From positions 2,790,001-2,854,000 of the forward strand of contig JAWLBI010000001.1 of assembly GCA_041394985.1 (NCBI GenBank): a DNA stretch of 64,000 nucleotides. The letters run 5' to 3'. The DNA is from JAGLON01 sp041394985 (GTDB lineage Bacteria > Zixibacteria > MSB-5A5 > GN15 > JAAZOE01). The translations under genes were made by a program, and so were the position numbers. Positions 15,175-22,953 of this stretch are shown piece after piece (position 1 is the first letter of the stretch; the number at the start of each line of letters is the position of its first letter). The notes under the pieces are model-generated. The model was given only the letters and a program-made list of their open reading frames with translations, was not told where the DNA came from and did no database searches.

Positions 15175-16452
15175 TCAGCGGGTAACCGGCAATTCTATTC
15201 TAAAGGCCGCCCCCTGCCCCTGTTCGGATGAGACATTGATATCGCCACCGTGCGCCTGAACCGTCTTCCAGACTGAGGCCAGTCCCAGGCCGGAACCCTT
15301 GGAGCCGGTTTTGGTCGAGAAAAACGGCCGGAATATTTTGCTCTTCACGTCATCGGGAATGCCGTCGCCCTCGTCGGTAACCTCAATCCAGATCGGAGCG
15401 GTGGATTGCTCGGAATCGCTCTCGGCTTTCTTGATACCGCCCTTAATAGTGATTTTGCCGCCGTTCGGCATCGCCTCGCGGCTGTTGCGGAGCAGATTCA
15501 ATAAAACCTGCCGCATCAAATGCGGATCGCAGTACAGCGTGAGATTGCGGTTTTCCAGTTCAACCTGAAATTCGACATTGGAAATCGTGTTATTGCTGGC
15601 CTTATCGTACTCGACGCTGTCCTCGATGAGGCGATGGAGCGATACCTCGCGGAGAGATAATTCATCCTTGCGCGTATAATCGAGCAGCGCGACGACGGTT
15701 TGATTGAGCGTTTCCACGCCGGTGATAATCTTGTTTACCAGTCGAAGTTTTTCCTCGTCCCCCTCGAGCTCTCTTTTAAGCAGAGAGGCGAATCCGCCGA
15801 TGCCTCCGAGCGGATTGCGAACCTCGTGGGCGACCGTGGCGGCCATTTCGCCGAGGGCAGCCAGGGTCTGAATGCGAGACATTTCGGTTTCGAGCTTTTT
15901 AATCTTGGTGATATCGTGAATGACTTCGACCGCACCATAGGTTTCGTCATTGCCGTCATCGAGTAATGAGGTCGAGACCGAGACCGGGACTTCCTTCTCA
16001 TCCTGGATGAGCAGTATCTTCTCTTCCGAATCGAATTCCACACCGGTCATGACGGTATCCAGGGCTGAAAATCGCCCGCCCCGTTTCGTCTGGATAACTT
16101 CATCGTACTTCTTGCCGAGGGCCGTGGCGGTAGAGATTCCGGTAATCCGCTCAGCCGCCGGATTGAAATGGGATATCTTGCCTGCCTTATCGACGACTAT
16201 CACGCCTGAGGTGAGCGAGGTAAGAATCGAATTGAGAAACATCGTTACGGAGCGATTTTCTGCAATCGTCTCGCGCAACTGGACATTAATTAATTCGAGT
16301 TCCCGGCCCTGATTGCCATACTCTTTTTCGAGGGTCAGATACTGGCGTTGTAAATTGTTGATAATGCGATTGAACGTTTCGAATGATTCTTTGAATTCGT
16401 GCAGTTCAACGTCTGGTGTCGTAATTTTATCCATGCTCTCCATACCTTCCAT
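15175..16452 (-). CDS. Cytosolic PAS-domain sensor histidine kinase (FlrB/FleS-like)
   Basis: A kinase of up to 425 residues without membrane helices. The N-terminus is coiled coil (about 25-70). A PAS domain follows (ILTSLTSGVIVVDKAGKISHFNPAAERITG). The HisKA box is GEMAATVAHEVRNPLGGIGGF with His209. The HATPase domain has N box LLNLLRNSREAMPNGG and G boxes DEGDGIPDDV and GSKGSGLGLASV. This soluble PAS-HisKA layout is that of FlrB/FleS, which phosphorylate flagellar sigma-54 activators. The start is uncertain: ATGs at 16452, 16443 and 16434 are all possible, and the last has the best GGAG spacing. It lies 79 nt after cheB. Confidence 0.92.
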   Translation of the reverse strand: MEGMESMDKITTPDVELHEFKESFETFNRIINNLQRQYLTLEKEYGNQGRELELINVQLRETIAENRSVTMFLNSILTSLTSGVIVVDKAGKISHFNPAAERITGISTATALGKKYDEVIQTKRGGRFSALDTVMTGVEFDSEEKILLIQDEKEVPVSVSTSLLDDGNDETYGAVEVIHDITKIKKLETEMSRIQTLAALGEMAATVAHEVRNPLGGIGGFASLLKRELEGDEEKLRLVNKIITGVETLNQTVVALLDYTRKDELSLREVSLHRLIEDSVEYDKASNNTISNVEFQVELENRNLTLYCDPHLMRQVLLNLLRNSREAMPNGGKITIKGGIKKAESDSEQSTAPIWIEVTDEGDGIPDDVKSKIFRPFFSTKTGSKGSGLGLASVWKTVQAHGGDINVSSEQGQGAAFRIELPVTR

Positions 16453-16531
16453 GGTATTGGAATCTACATGGAGAGCACAATTGAAATCAACTAAAAATTT
16501 ATCGGCGGAACTCGCTCAATCCCGGCGGAAA

Positions 16532-17650
16532 TTAGAAGAATGACACGATATCGTTGGCGATTCGCTCGATCGGACTGATCCGGTCGGCAATACCGGCCTC
16601 GACAACCGCTCTGGGCATGCCGTAAACGACGCATGTATCTTCATTCTGAGCGATAACGATACCGCCATCGGCCTTGATTCTCTTCAGAGCGATGGCTCCG
16701 TCGCTGCCCATACCGGTCATAATCACGCCGAGAGTTGAGCCTCGATAATGATCCTCGACCGAATTCATCATGATATCGACGCACGGTTTATAGAGAGTAT
16801 CGTGAGGTTCATTGGATAGTTTAATGGTAGAGTATGCTCCCATTTTGTTTACCGTCATATGTTTGTCGCCGGGAGCGATATACACTAATCCCCGCTCGAT
16901 ACGCTCGCCATGTTCAGCTTCTTTAACCTGCAGTGCCGAGCTGTTATTGAGACGATTGGCCAGCGAGGCCGTAAATGTCGGCGGCATATGCTGGACGACC
17001 ATGACCGGCACCGGAAATTCCTTCGGTAACCGCGGAACGACCGCCTGGAGGGCGGGAGGGCCGCCGGTCGATGTCCCAATGGCAACGATGCGCATGTGTT
17101 TTTTAATGGTCTTGCTGCCCGGAGTCGGTAATGCAACCGGTTTCGGCGCCTCCAAGTGTCGGTTTGCGGACGGCTGTGCCGACGCCGACGCGGATCTGCC
17201 GAAAATACCCCGGTTTTTTGCCTGTGACATCAGGATTCGTTTGCGGGCATTTATATGCTTAATCTTAGCAATGAGTTCTTCTTTAATTTTTACTATATCA
17301 AGCGACACATATGAGAGTTGTTTCGGGATAAAATCGACTGCGCCGAGATCCAGGGCATCCAGTGTCGCCTGTGCACCTTCACTGGTCAACGATGAGACCA
17401 TCATGACCGGGGTCGGTTTTTCCGCCATAATCTTGCGAAGCGCGGTTAATCCGTCCATTCGCGGCATTTCGATATCCATCGTAACCAAATCGGGAGATAA
17501 TTCGAGAACTTTCTGCAGTCCGTCTTCCCCGTTGTTGGCGGTACCGATAACTTCAATTTCCGGGTCGTCGCCGATCATCAGGCTGATTGCCTTGCGCATA
17601 AATGCGGAATCATCGACGACCAGAACACGTATTTTATTGGTTGGCGGCAT
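16532..17650 (-). CDS. cheB: Chemotaxis protein-glutamate methylesterase CheB
   Basis: A 372-residue phosphorylation-activated methylesterase/deamidase acting on chemoreceptors. The receiver domain (about 7-125) has Asp59 in LVTMDIEMPRMDG. The catalytic domain begins near 185. Its serine is Ser194 (IGTSTGGPP), the histidine is His221 (VVQHMPP) and the aspartate is Asp317 (MTGMGSDGA), so the triad is complete. The linker (140-182) is Ser/Ala/Pro rich. It lies 21 nt after cheA in the same transcript. No chemoreceptor is in the window. Confidence 0.98.
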   Translation of the reverse strand: MPPTNKIRVLVVDDSAFMRKAISLMIGDDPEIEVIGTANNGEDGLQKVLELSPDLVTMDIEMPRMDGLTALRKIMAEKPTPVMMVSSLTSEGAQATLDALDLGAVDFIPKQLSYVSLDIVKIKEELIAKIKHINARKRILMSQAKNRGIFGRSASASAQPSANRHLEAPKPVALPTPGSKTIKKHMRIVAIGTSTGGPPALQAVVPRLPKEFPVPVMVVQHMPPTFTASLANRLNNSSALQVKEAEHGERIERGLVYIAPGDKHMTVNKMGAYSTIKLSNEPHDTLYKPCVDIMMNSVEDHYRGSTLGVIMTGMGSDGAIALKRIKADGGIVIAQNEDTCVVYGMPRAVVEAGIADRISPIERIANDIVSFF

Positions 17651-17671
17651 ATTCCATCCAGATTAATTCGT

Positions 17672-19543
17672 TTACTTACCGTTTGCCAGATCAAAAAGAC
17701 CAATGAGATCAACGATCAATCTGACTCGACCATCGCCGAGAATTGTCGCGCCGGCAAGCCCCTTTGTGTGACCCAACATATGTCCCATCGATTTGATGAC
17801 GACCTCTTCCTGTCCCAGAAGTCTGTCGACGATTAATCCAAGTCGTTTTTCGCCGAGGCCCACGACGACGACATACGGCTTTTCGCCTTTTTCCTTCTTA
17901 TTTCGATTGCCTTTCAGTATCTGATTCAGATTGACAATCGGGAGCACGCCATCGCGCAGCGTGATGACTTCTTTTCCGTTGACCGAATCGATTTCCTCGG
18001 GAGAAACCCGCAGTGTCTCGAGCACCGAGGCCAGCGGTACGACATAGGTTTCTTCTTCGCTGACAATCAGGAGTCCCTGCAGAATAGCCAGGGTCAGCGG
18101 CAATTTGATCAGGATCGTCGAGCCTTTGCCGAGCGTTGACTTGATATCGATAATCCCTTTGAGCTTCTCGATATTCGTCTTCACGACATCCATGCCGACG
18201 CCGCGGCCGGAAATATCCGTAATTTTCTTGGCTGTGGAGAATCCCGGCTGGAAGATGAACCGGAAGATTTCGCTTTCGCTCATGCGATGAATATCTTCCT
18301 GCGTCGCCAGCCCGCGTTCGATGGCCTTTTCCTTGATGGCATCGACATCAAGTCCCTTGCCGTCATCCTCAATCGAAATGACGATGTTCGATCCTTCCTG
18401 CGTGGCGCCAAGCTTGATCGTACCCATTTCCGGTTTGTTTCTCATACTGCGAAGTTCGCAGGATTCGATTCCATGGTCGCAGGAATTCCGGATCAGGTGC
18501 ACCAGCGGATCGCCGATGGCCTCGATAACCGTCTTGTCGAGTTCGGTCTCTTCGCCGAACAATTCGAGTGTAATTTTCTTGCCGCTCTCGCGGGCGAGGT
18601 CTCGCACCATACGCGGGAATTTGCTGAACACTTTACCGACAGGCAACATGCGCATTTTCATCACCGCCAATTGAATTTCGGTCGTGATGAAGTTTATCTG
18701 CGTTCCCACGCGATTGAGATCTTCCAATCCGCCGAGGTCTTCGTGTTCTTTGGTGAATACATTGGTCGTCTGCAGCAGGCTGTTCCTCCCCAGCACCAAT
18801 TCACCCATCAGGTTCATCAGGTTATCGAGACGACTGACATCGACACGAATAGTCTCTTTGTCTTTGCCCTGTTTGGCCAGTTTGCTCTTGGCGTCGGCGC
18901 CTTTTACATCCGAGGATTGGCCTGCCGCCGCGGCAGCCGTGGCGACCGCCAGCTGAGCTTCTTCGGCGGCCTTTTTCTGACGCTCTTCCTCAGCGATGGC
19001 CGCCTTGATCTCTTCGATCGTAGGCAATCCCTCTTCATTGGCGGGTCGAGACGGTTTGGCTGGTTCGGGCTCGGCGACCGCCTCGGGTTCATCCGCTGCC
19101 GGATCGGCCGGGGCGGCGTCTGCGACCGATTTGCCTTCGGCCAGCGCCGCAAGGCGGTTTTTTAGATTATCATAATTTCGTTCAACCTGGCGTTGTTCGA
19201 CGACGTCGGAAAGCAGTGTTTTCAGGCTGTCGACCGATTCCAACAGCACATCCATAATCTCGCTGTTGACCTTAATCGTCCCCTTGCGCAGACGGTTGAG
19301 AACATCTTCCATCTTATGCGTCAGAGATGATATCGGATCGAACCCCAAAAAGCCCGATGTGCCTTTGATTGTATGAGCGGCTCGAAAAATCTCGTTTAGA
19401 AGATCAAGATCTTCCGGCGTTTCTTCGAGTGTAACCAGATTTGTATCCAGTGAATTGACAAGCTCATCGGCCTCGACCATAAAGTCGTCGATGATCTCTT
19501 GCATTTCATCCATTTCATTGACAGTCATATCGGTAGTTGACAT
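17672..19543 (-). CDS. cheA: Chemotaxis histidine kinase CheA
   Basis: A 623-residue kinase controlling CheY and CheB. The HPt domain has His57 in FRAAHTIKGTSGFLGF. A linker (about 140-220) is rich in Ala, Pro and Glu and I see no clear P2 CheY-binding domain. Dimerisation and HATPase domains follow, with VHLIRNSCDHGIE (N box), DDGKGLDVDAI and DISGRGVGMDVV. The CheW-like P5 domain ends the protein (EEETYVVPLASVLETLR... GLAGATILGDGRVRLIVDLIGL). cheZ lies 20 nt upstream and cheB 21 nt downstream. No separate cheW is present nearby. Confidence 0.98.
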   Translation of the reverse strand: MSTTDMTVNEMDEMQEIIDDFMVEADELVNSLDTNLVTLEETPEDLDLLNEIFRAAHTIKGTSGFLGFDPISSLTHKMEDVLNRLRKGTIKVNSEIMDVLLESVDSLKTLLSDVVEQRQVERNYDNLKNRLAALAEGKSVADAAPADPAADEPEAVAEPEPAKPSRPANEEGLPTIEEIKAAIAEEERQKKAAEEAQLAVATAAAAAGQSSDVKGADAKSKLAKQGKDKETIRVDVSRLDNLMNLMGELVLGRNSLLQTTNVFTKEHEDLGGLEDLNRVGTQINFITTEIQLAVMKMRMLPVGKVFSKFPRMVRDLARESGKKITLELFGEETELDKTVIEAIGDPLVHLIRNSCDHGIESCELRSMRNKPEMGTIKLGATQEGSNIVISIEDDGKGLDVDAIKEKAIERGLATQEDIHRMSESEIFRFIFQPGFSTAKKITDISGRGVGMDVVKTNIEKLKGIIDIKSTLGKGSTILIKLPLTLAILQGLLIVSEEETYVVPLASVLETLRVSPEEIDSVNGKEVITLRDGVLPIVNLNQILKGNRNKKEKGEKPYVVVVGLGEKRLGLIVDRLLGQEEVVIKSMGHMLGHTKGLAGATILGDGRVRLIVDLIGLFDLANGK

Positions 19544-19563
19544 GCCGTTTCTCCATTGTAAAC

Positions 19564-20187
19564 TTATTTCTTGGCCACTACCTGATTCACGATATTGTCG
19601 ACTTCATTCTGATTCTTACTGGTGAAATCGGCGTTCGGGTCATATGCGCGTTTCGCGGCATTCGGATGATTCAGTTCCTCGGGAATATCCTTGCCGTCAA
19701 AGGCCGCCAGCAGCATATGCAGCCGCGATTCGATATCTTCCAGGAGCGTCGATGCGTGTTGTATCTGCTGAGACGTAATATCCTGAAACTGCAGTGCATC
19801 CATGATGAGGAATGCATTATTCTGTGAGATCGAGGACATTTCGTTTATACGCTTCACCTGTTCGGCGAATACTTCGCGATCTTTGGCTCTTGATTTTTTA
19901 AAGAACTGCGTGATTTCTCCGGATAATTGCGTGATTTGCTCCTGATGATCGATAATTTGTTCGACCATATCCAGCATCTTGTGAGTCGCCTGCTCGGTCT
20001 GGGCCGTAATTTTATCCAGTTGCTGGTTGGCCTCCGGCAGTTTCTCTCGTGATTCGAGAATCGGATTCTGCATGCGCTTCATCTTCGTCATAATGCCGTT
20101 GATCGAATCCGTCAACTGCTCCAGCTCATTGCGCAATTTGAGGGAGAACCGATCCGTTATTTTGTCATTGGTTTCAGTCACTGACAT
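19564..20187 (-). CDS. cheZ: CheZ-type CheY phosphatase
   Basis: A 207-residue, almost wholly helical protein. The catalytic motif of CheZ (D-x-x-x-Q in FQDLTGQ of E. coli) is present as DALQFQDITSQQIQHAS, giving Asp136 and Gln140. The C-terminal EVDNIVNQVV tail resembles the CheY-P-docking peptide found at CheZ termini. The N-terminal long helices (about 15-115) would form the dimeric hairpin. It lies 11 nt after cheY and 20 nt before cheA. The motif and context are convincing although overall similarity to enteric CheZ is low. Confidence 0.88.
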   Translation of the reverse strand: MSVTETNDKITDRFSLKLRNELEQLTDSINGIMTKMKRMQNPILESREKLPEANQQLDKITAQTEQATHKMLDMVEQIIDHQEQITQLSGEITQFFKKSRAKDREVFAEQVKRINEMSSISQNNAFLIMDALQFQDITSQQIQHASTLLEDIESRLHMLLAAFDGKDIPEELNHPNAAKRAYDPNADFTSKNQNEVDNIVNQVVAKK

Positions 20188-20198
20188 GTCATTCTCCT

Positions 20199-20576
20199 TT
20201 AAACATTGGCAAGAACTTGCTCAATTTTTTCCTTAAGAGTATCCGGCGTAAACGGCTTGACGATGTAACTATTGACTCCCGCCTTCACGGCCTCGACGAT
20301 ATCATCCTGGACGGAACGAGTGGTCACCATCAATATGGGAATCGACTTGAATTGGTCGTTCGAACGAACATTCGTGACGAAGGTCATGCCGTCCATCTCC
20401 GGCATATTCCAGTCCGTAATGATAAAGTCGAATGAATTCACCCTCATTTTCGCCAGGGCATCCTTGCCATCGGTCGCCTCGACGACATCGCTGTATCCGG
20501 CTTTCTTCAATGAATTGATAATGATACGACGCATAGTCGGTGAATCATCAACTGCTAAGATCTTCATATCAGCCAA
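20199..20576 (-). CDS. cheY: Chemotaxis response regulator CheY
   Basis: A 125-residue single receiver domain. The acidic pocket is VDDS (residues 9-12), the acceptor aspartate lies in FIITDWNMPEMDG, the Thr switch in MVTTRS and the Lys in YIVKPFTP. The DWNMPEMDG stretch is the classic CheY form, so this is the best candidate for the regulator that binds FliM. It sits between a second CheY-like gene (26 nt upstream) and cheZ (11 nt downstream). Confidence 0.95.
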   Translation of the reverse strand: MADMKILAVDDSPTMRRIIINSLKKAGYSDVVEATDGKDALAKMRVNSFDFIITDWNMPEMDGMTFVTNVRSNDQFKSIPILMVTTRSVQDDIVEAVKAGVNSYIVKPFTPDTLKEKIEQVLANV

Positions 20577-20602
20577 AACGAACTCCTTGTATTTTTATTG
20601 TT

Positions 20603-20974
20603 TCAGCTCAGGTATTTCGATATTTCACGCAGGAGAATCGTTGACTTGAACGGCTTCACCAGATACGATGAGGCGCCGACTTCGATTCCGCGTTGCTTGT
20701 CAGCCTCTTCCTCCTCGGAGGAGAGAATAATAATCGGAATTTCCCGGTACTTGCTGTTTCTCCGAAGCGTCGATATGAGTTCATACCCGTCGACATTCGG
20801 CATATTCAAATCCGTTATTATCAGGTCTATGGGTTTAGTATGGCTCGAAATCTTCTCTATCGCATCCATCCCGTCACTGGCAGTCAACACGTTGAACCCA
20901 TTATTCTTGAGTGAGAATGATACGAATTTCACGATGGTCGGAGAGTCGTCAACCACTAAAACCGTATGTTCCAT
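20603..20974 (-). CDS. CheY-like single-domain response regulator
   Basis: A 123-residue receiver with all key residues: VDDS, the acceptor Asp in LIITDLNMPNVDG, the Ser/Thr switch in IILSSEEE and Lys in YLVKPFKS. It differs from the neighbouring CheY in the helix 4/strand 5 face, where EEEEADKQRG replaces the usual RSVQDD. It may therefore have another target or act as a phosphate sink. It is co-oriented with and close to cheR and cheY. Which of the two single receivers binds the motor cannot be read from sequence alone. Confidence 0.9.
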   Translation of the reverse strand: MEHTVLVVDDSPTIVKFVSFSLKNNGFNVLTASDGMDAIEKISSHTKPIDLIITDLNMPNVDGYELISTLRRNSKYREIPIIILSSEEEEADKQRGIEVGASSYLVKPFKSTILLREISKYLS

Positions 20975-21007
20975 TTTTTAACCTCTACTCTTTTACCATA
21001 CCTATAT

Positions 21008-21991
21008 TTATTTTGTCGACATCGGTTTAATCTTCTTCAGCAATTCCATAGCTTTTCCTGCTCCGGAACCGTTATTCGATGCCGCCACGCCTGTATCGAC
21101 AGTTCGCCGCTCCGTACCGGTTGTCGAGCCTCCGACGTCCTCCTTGTGGTACACGAGGGCATTTTTAAAGTACACCAGTTTGAATGCTTTCGAGATGCCG
21201 TGCAGGGATTCGCTGTGACCGATAAAGAAATAGCCGCCCGGCCGCAGCGCATTGAAAAATCCCCTAACCAGTTGTTTCTTAACTTCTTCCGAAAAATAGA
21301 TCATGACATTCCGGCAGAAAATGAAATCCATGTTACTGTACATCGAAAGCTTGCGCGTATCATTCAAATTCAGATATCCGAATCGGACCATATTCTTTAC
21401 GACCGGTTTCACCTTGAATTTCTGATCGTCCATATCGAAGTATTTCGGTATGATATGGCTGGGCGTCGTACGCATTGCCAACTCATGGTGAATACCTTTT
21501 CGCGCCGCCATGAGCACCTGTTCGGAAATATCGGTCGCAACGATTTCTATATTCCACCCGGCCAGCGTTCCCCCGAAGTGTTCAAGCAACAATATCGCCA
21601 GCGTATACGGCTCCTCGCCCGTTGAACAGCCGGCGGACCAGATTTTCAGCGTCTTCGGCTTGTTGTTATCCACTTTCTCCTTGATGATTGCGGGAAGCGC
21701 TTCTTCGGCAAACGATTTCAATTGCGGCGGGTTTCTAAAAAAGCTCGTTTCGTTCGTCGTCACGAGGTTCATCAGATTATTGAATTCTTTCATCGTGACA
21801 TCGTATTTGACACGATAGAAATAATCTTTAAAACTGCTGAGCCCCAATTCACCGATACGTTTGGTGAGACGGTTTTTGATCAGATACATCTTGTTATCGG
21901 CAAAGAACATACCCGACTTTTCATGAATAAAATCACGAAAAAGTTCGAATTCGGATTGTGTCAGATCCATTACTCCATCAGTTGATACCAT
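21008..21991 (-). CDS. cheR: Chemotaxis protein methyltransferase CheR
   Basis: A protein of up to 327 residues that methylates receptor glutamates using SAM. The N-terminal helical domain includes LFRDFIHEKSGMFFADNKMYLIKNRL. The catalytic domain has TNETSFFRNPPQL, the SAM motif IWSAGCSTGEEPYTLAI, and DFIFCRNVMIYFSEEVK with GGYFFIGHSESL. A polar Gly/Ser/Thr-rich tail of about 45 residues follows. The ATG at 21970, preceded by GGAG, is an alternative start that trims seven residues. It lies 33 nt upstream of the CheY-like gene. The C-terminal tail carries no obvious receptor pentapeptide-binding addition. Confidence 0.97.
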   Translation of the reverse strand: MVSTDGVMDLTQSEFELFRDFIHEKSGMFFADNKMYLIKNRLTKRIGELGLSSFKDYFYRVKYDVTMKEFNNLMNLVTTNETSFFRNPPQLKSFAEEALPAIIKEKVDNNKPKTLKIWSAGCSTGEEPYTLAILLLEHFGGTLAGWNIEIVATDISEQVLMAARKGIHHELAMRTTPSHIIPKYFDMDDQKFKVKPVVKNMVRFGYLNLNDTRKLSMYSNMDFIFCRNVMIYFSEEVKKQLVRGFFNALRPGGYFFIGHSESLHGISKAFKLVYFKNALVYHKEDVGGSTTGTERRTVDTGVAASNNGSGAGKAMELLKKIKPMSTK

Positions 21992-22046
21992 ACAATTCGC
22001 CCCGACTTTTCTTTTAAGACCTGATGTCGTTCTTTATCTCGTACCA

Positions 22047-22556
22047 TTAATTATCGAAACAACTCGACTGAATGCATTCCGTGTCGCTATCCTGCAAATC
22101 ATCAATCCGTGGCGCAGTTTTATTATCGAGTTTGTTTCGTAACACTGTTATTGTTTCCTGTAAATCACTCAATTCTCTTTTGTACCGAGGGGCCGCTATC
22201 GCCCGTTTCACCGCCGACTCCAGTTGTTCGAGGCGGAACGGTTTGATAATGACATCGAACACTCCTGCCCGTAAAGCGCCAAGCAGTGAGTCGATCGTCG
22301 GAAATGCGCACAGGACAATCGTTTTCATATCCCCGCAGTATAGACCGGCTTCGCGAATCAATGCCAATTCGTTTGTCTCGGTTGCCCGTACTCCGAATAA
22401 TAGCACCGATATGTTTCGGTCCCTGATTTGTTCTAATGCCCCCTGTTTCGTATCGACCGTGATGATATCGTACTCGAACCGCCGGAAGTATTCTTCAAGC
22501 AGATCGAGGATATCCGTATCGCTGTCGTACACCAGGATTGTATCACGCGTAGACAT
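22047..22556 (-). CDS. Receiver-domain protein lacking the phospho-acceptor aspartate
   Basis: A 169-residue protein with a CheY-like fold in residues 1-125 and a polar C-terminal extension. The phosphorylation site is degraded. Where receivers have L-L-D-x-x-M-P, this has VLLFGVRATE, so Asp is replaced by Gly. The switch Thr/Ser position is Cys (IVLCAFP), while the Lys (VIIKPF) and the first acidic residues (VYDSDTD) remain. It probably acts as a phosphorylation-independent protein-interaction module. It lies 13 nt after another, intact receiver and 55 nt before cheR. Its partner is unknown. Confidence 0.85.
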   Translation of the reverse strand: MSTRDTILVYDSDTDILDLLEEYFRRFEYDIITVDTKQGALEQIRDRNISVLLFGVRATETNELALIREAGLYCGDMKTIVLCAFPTIDSLLGALRAGVFDVIIKPFRLEQLESAVKRAIAAPRYKRELSDLQETITVLRNKLDNKTAPRIDDLQDSDTECIQSSCFDN

Positions 22557-22569
22557 CCCGTTGCAATCC

Positions 22570-22953
22570 TTATCCAGCAGTGATTCGATTGGCCTCCACG
22601 ACCTTTTTCGCGACCTTGAACAACTGGTTCACGTTAAAAGGTTTTATCATATAATCGTCGACCTTGAACCGCAGCGCCTCGATGGCTGAATCGAGCGAGG
22701 GATACCCGGTCATGATGATAACCGGCAGATCCGGATACAAATCCCGCACTTTGCTCGTAAACGTCAATCCGTCCATTTCCGGCATCTTGATGTCGACAAG
22801 CGTCAGATCGAATTTCTGATTTTTCAGAAACTCCATCCCCTTCTCGCCGCTTTCGGCGACTACGATATCCCAATCCTGGCTGCTGAAAAAGTCATACAGC
22901 AGATCACGAATTAACAGTTCATCATCAACGGCCAGAATACGGTACTTATCCAT
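22570..22953 (-). CDS. Single-domain response regulator
   Basis: A 127-residue receiver with all canonical residues: VDDE at 10-13, acceptor Asp in LTLVDIKMPEMDG, IIMTGYPS for the Thr switch and YMIKPFNV for the Lys. The VDIKMPEMDG form is nearer to NtrC-type receivers than to CheY. It has no output domain. Its start overlaps the end of the HEAT-repeat gene by 8 nt, so the two are translationally coupled. It may signal through the HEAT protein or the neighbouring STAS/SpoIIE pair; that is inference. Confidence 0.9.
   Translation of the reverse strand: MDKYRILAVDDELLIRDLLYDFFSSQDWDIVVAESGEKGMEFLKNQKFDLTLVDIKMPEMDGLTFTSKVRDLYPDLPVIIMTGYPSLDSAIEALRFKVDDYMIKPFNVNQLFKVAKKVVEANRITAG

Noticed and set aside
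16490..16530. TATCGGC near 16502 as a sigma-28 promoter for the kinase gene
   Set aside because: The -10-like part fits, but no TAAA-type -35 lies at the proper distance.
18287..19165. 292-codon plus-strand open frame opposite cheA
   Set aside because: It is the antisense shadow of the Ala/Pro/Glu-rich cheA linker and ATPase region; the protein is Phe/Arg/Gly-rich and unlike any family.
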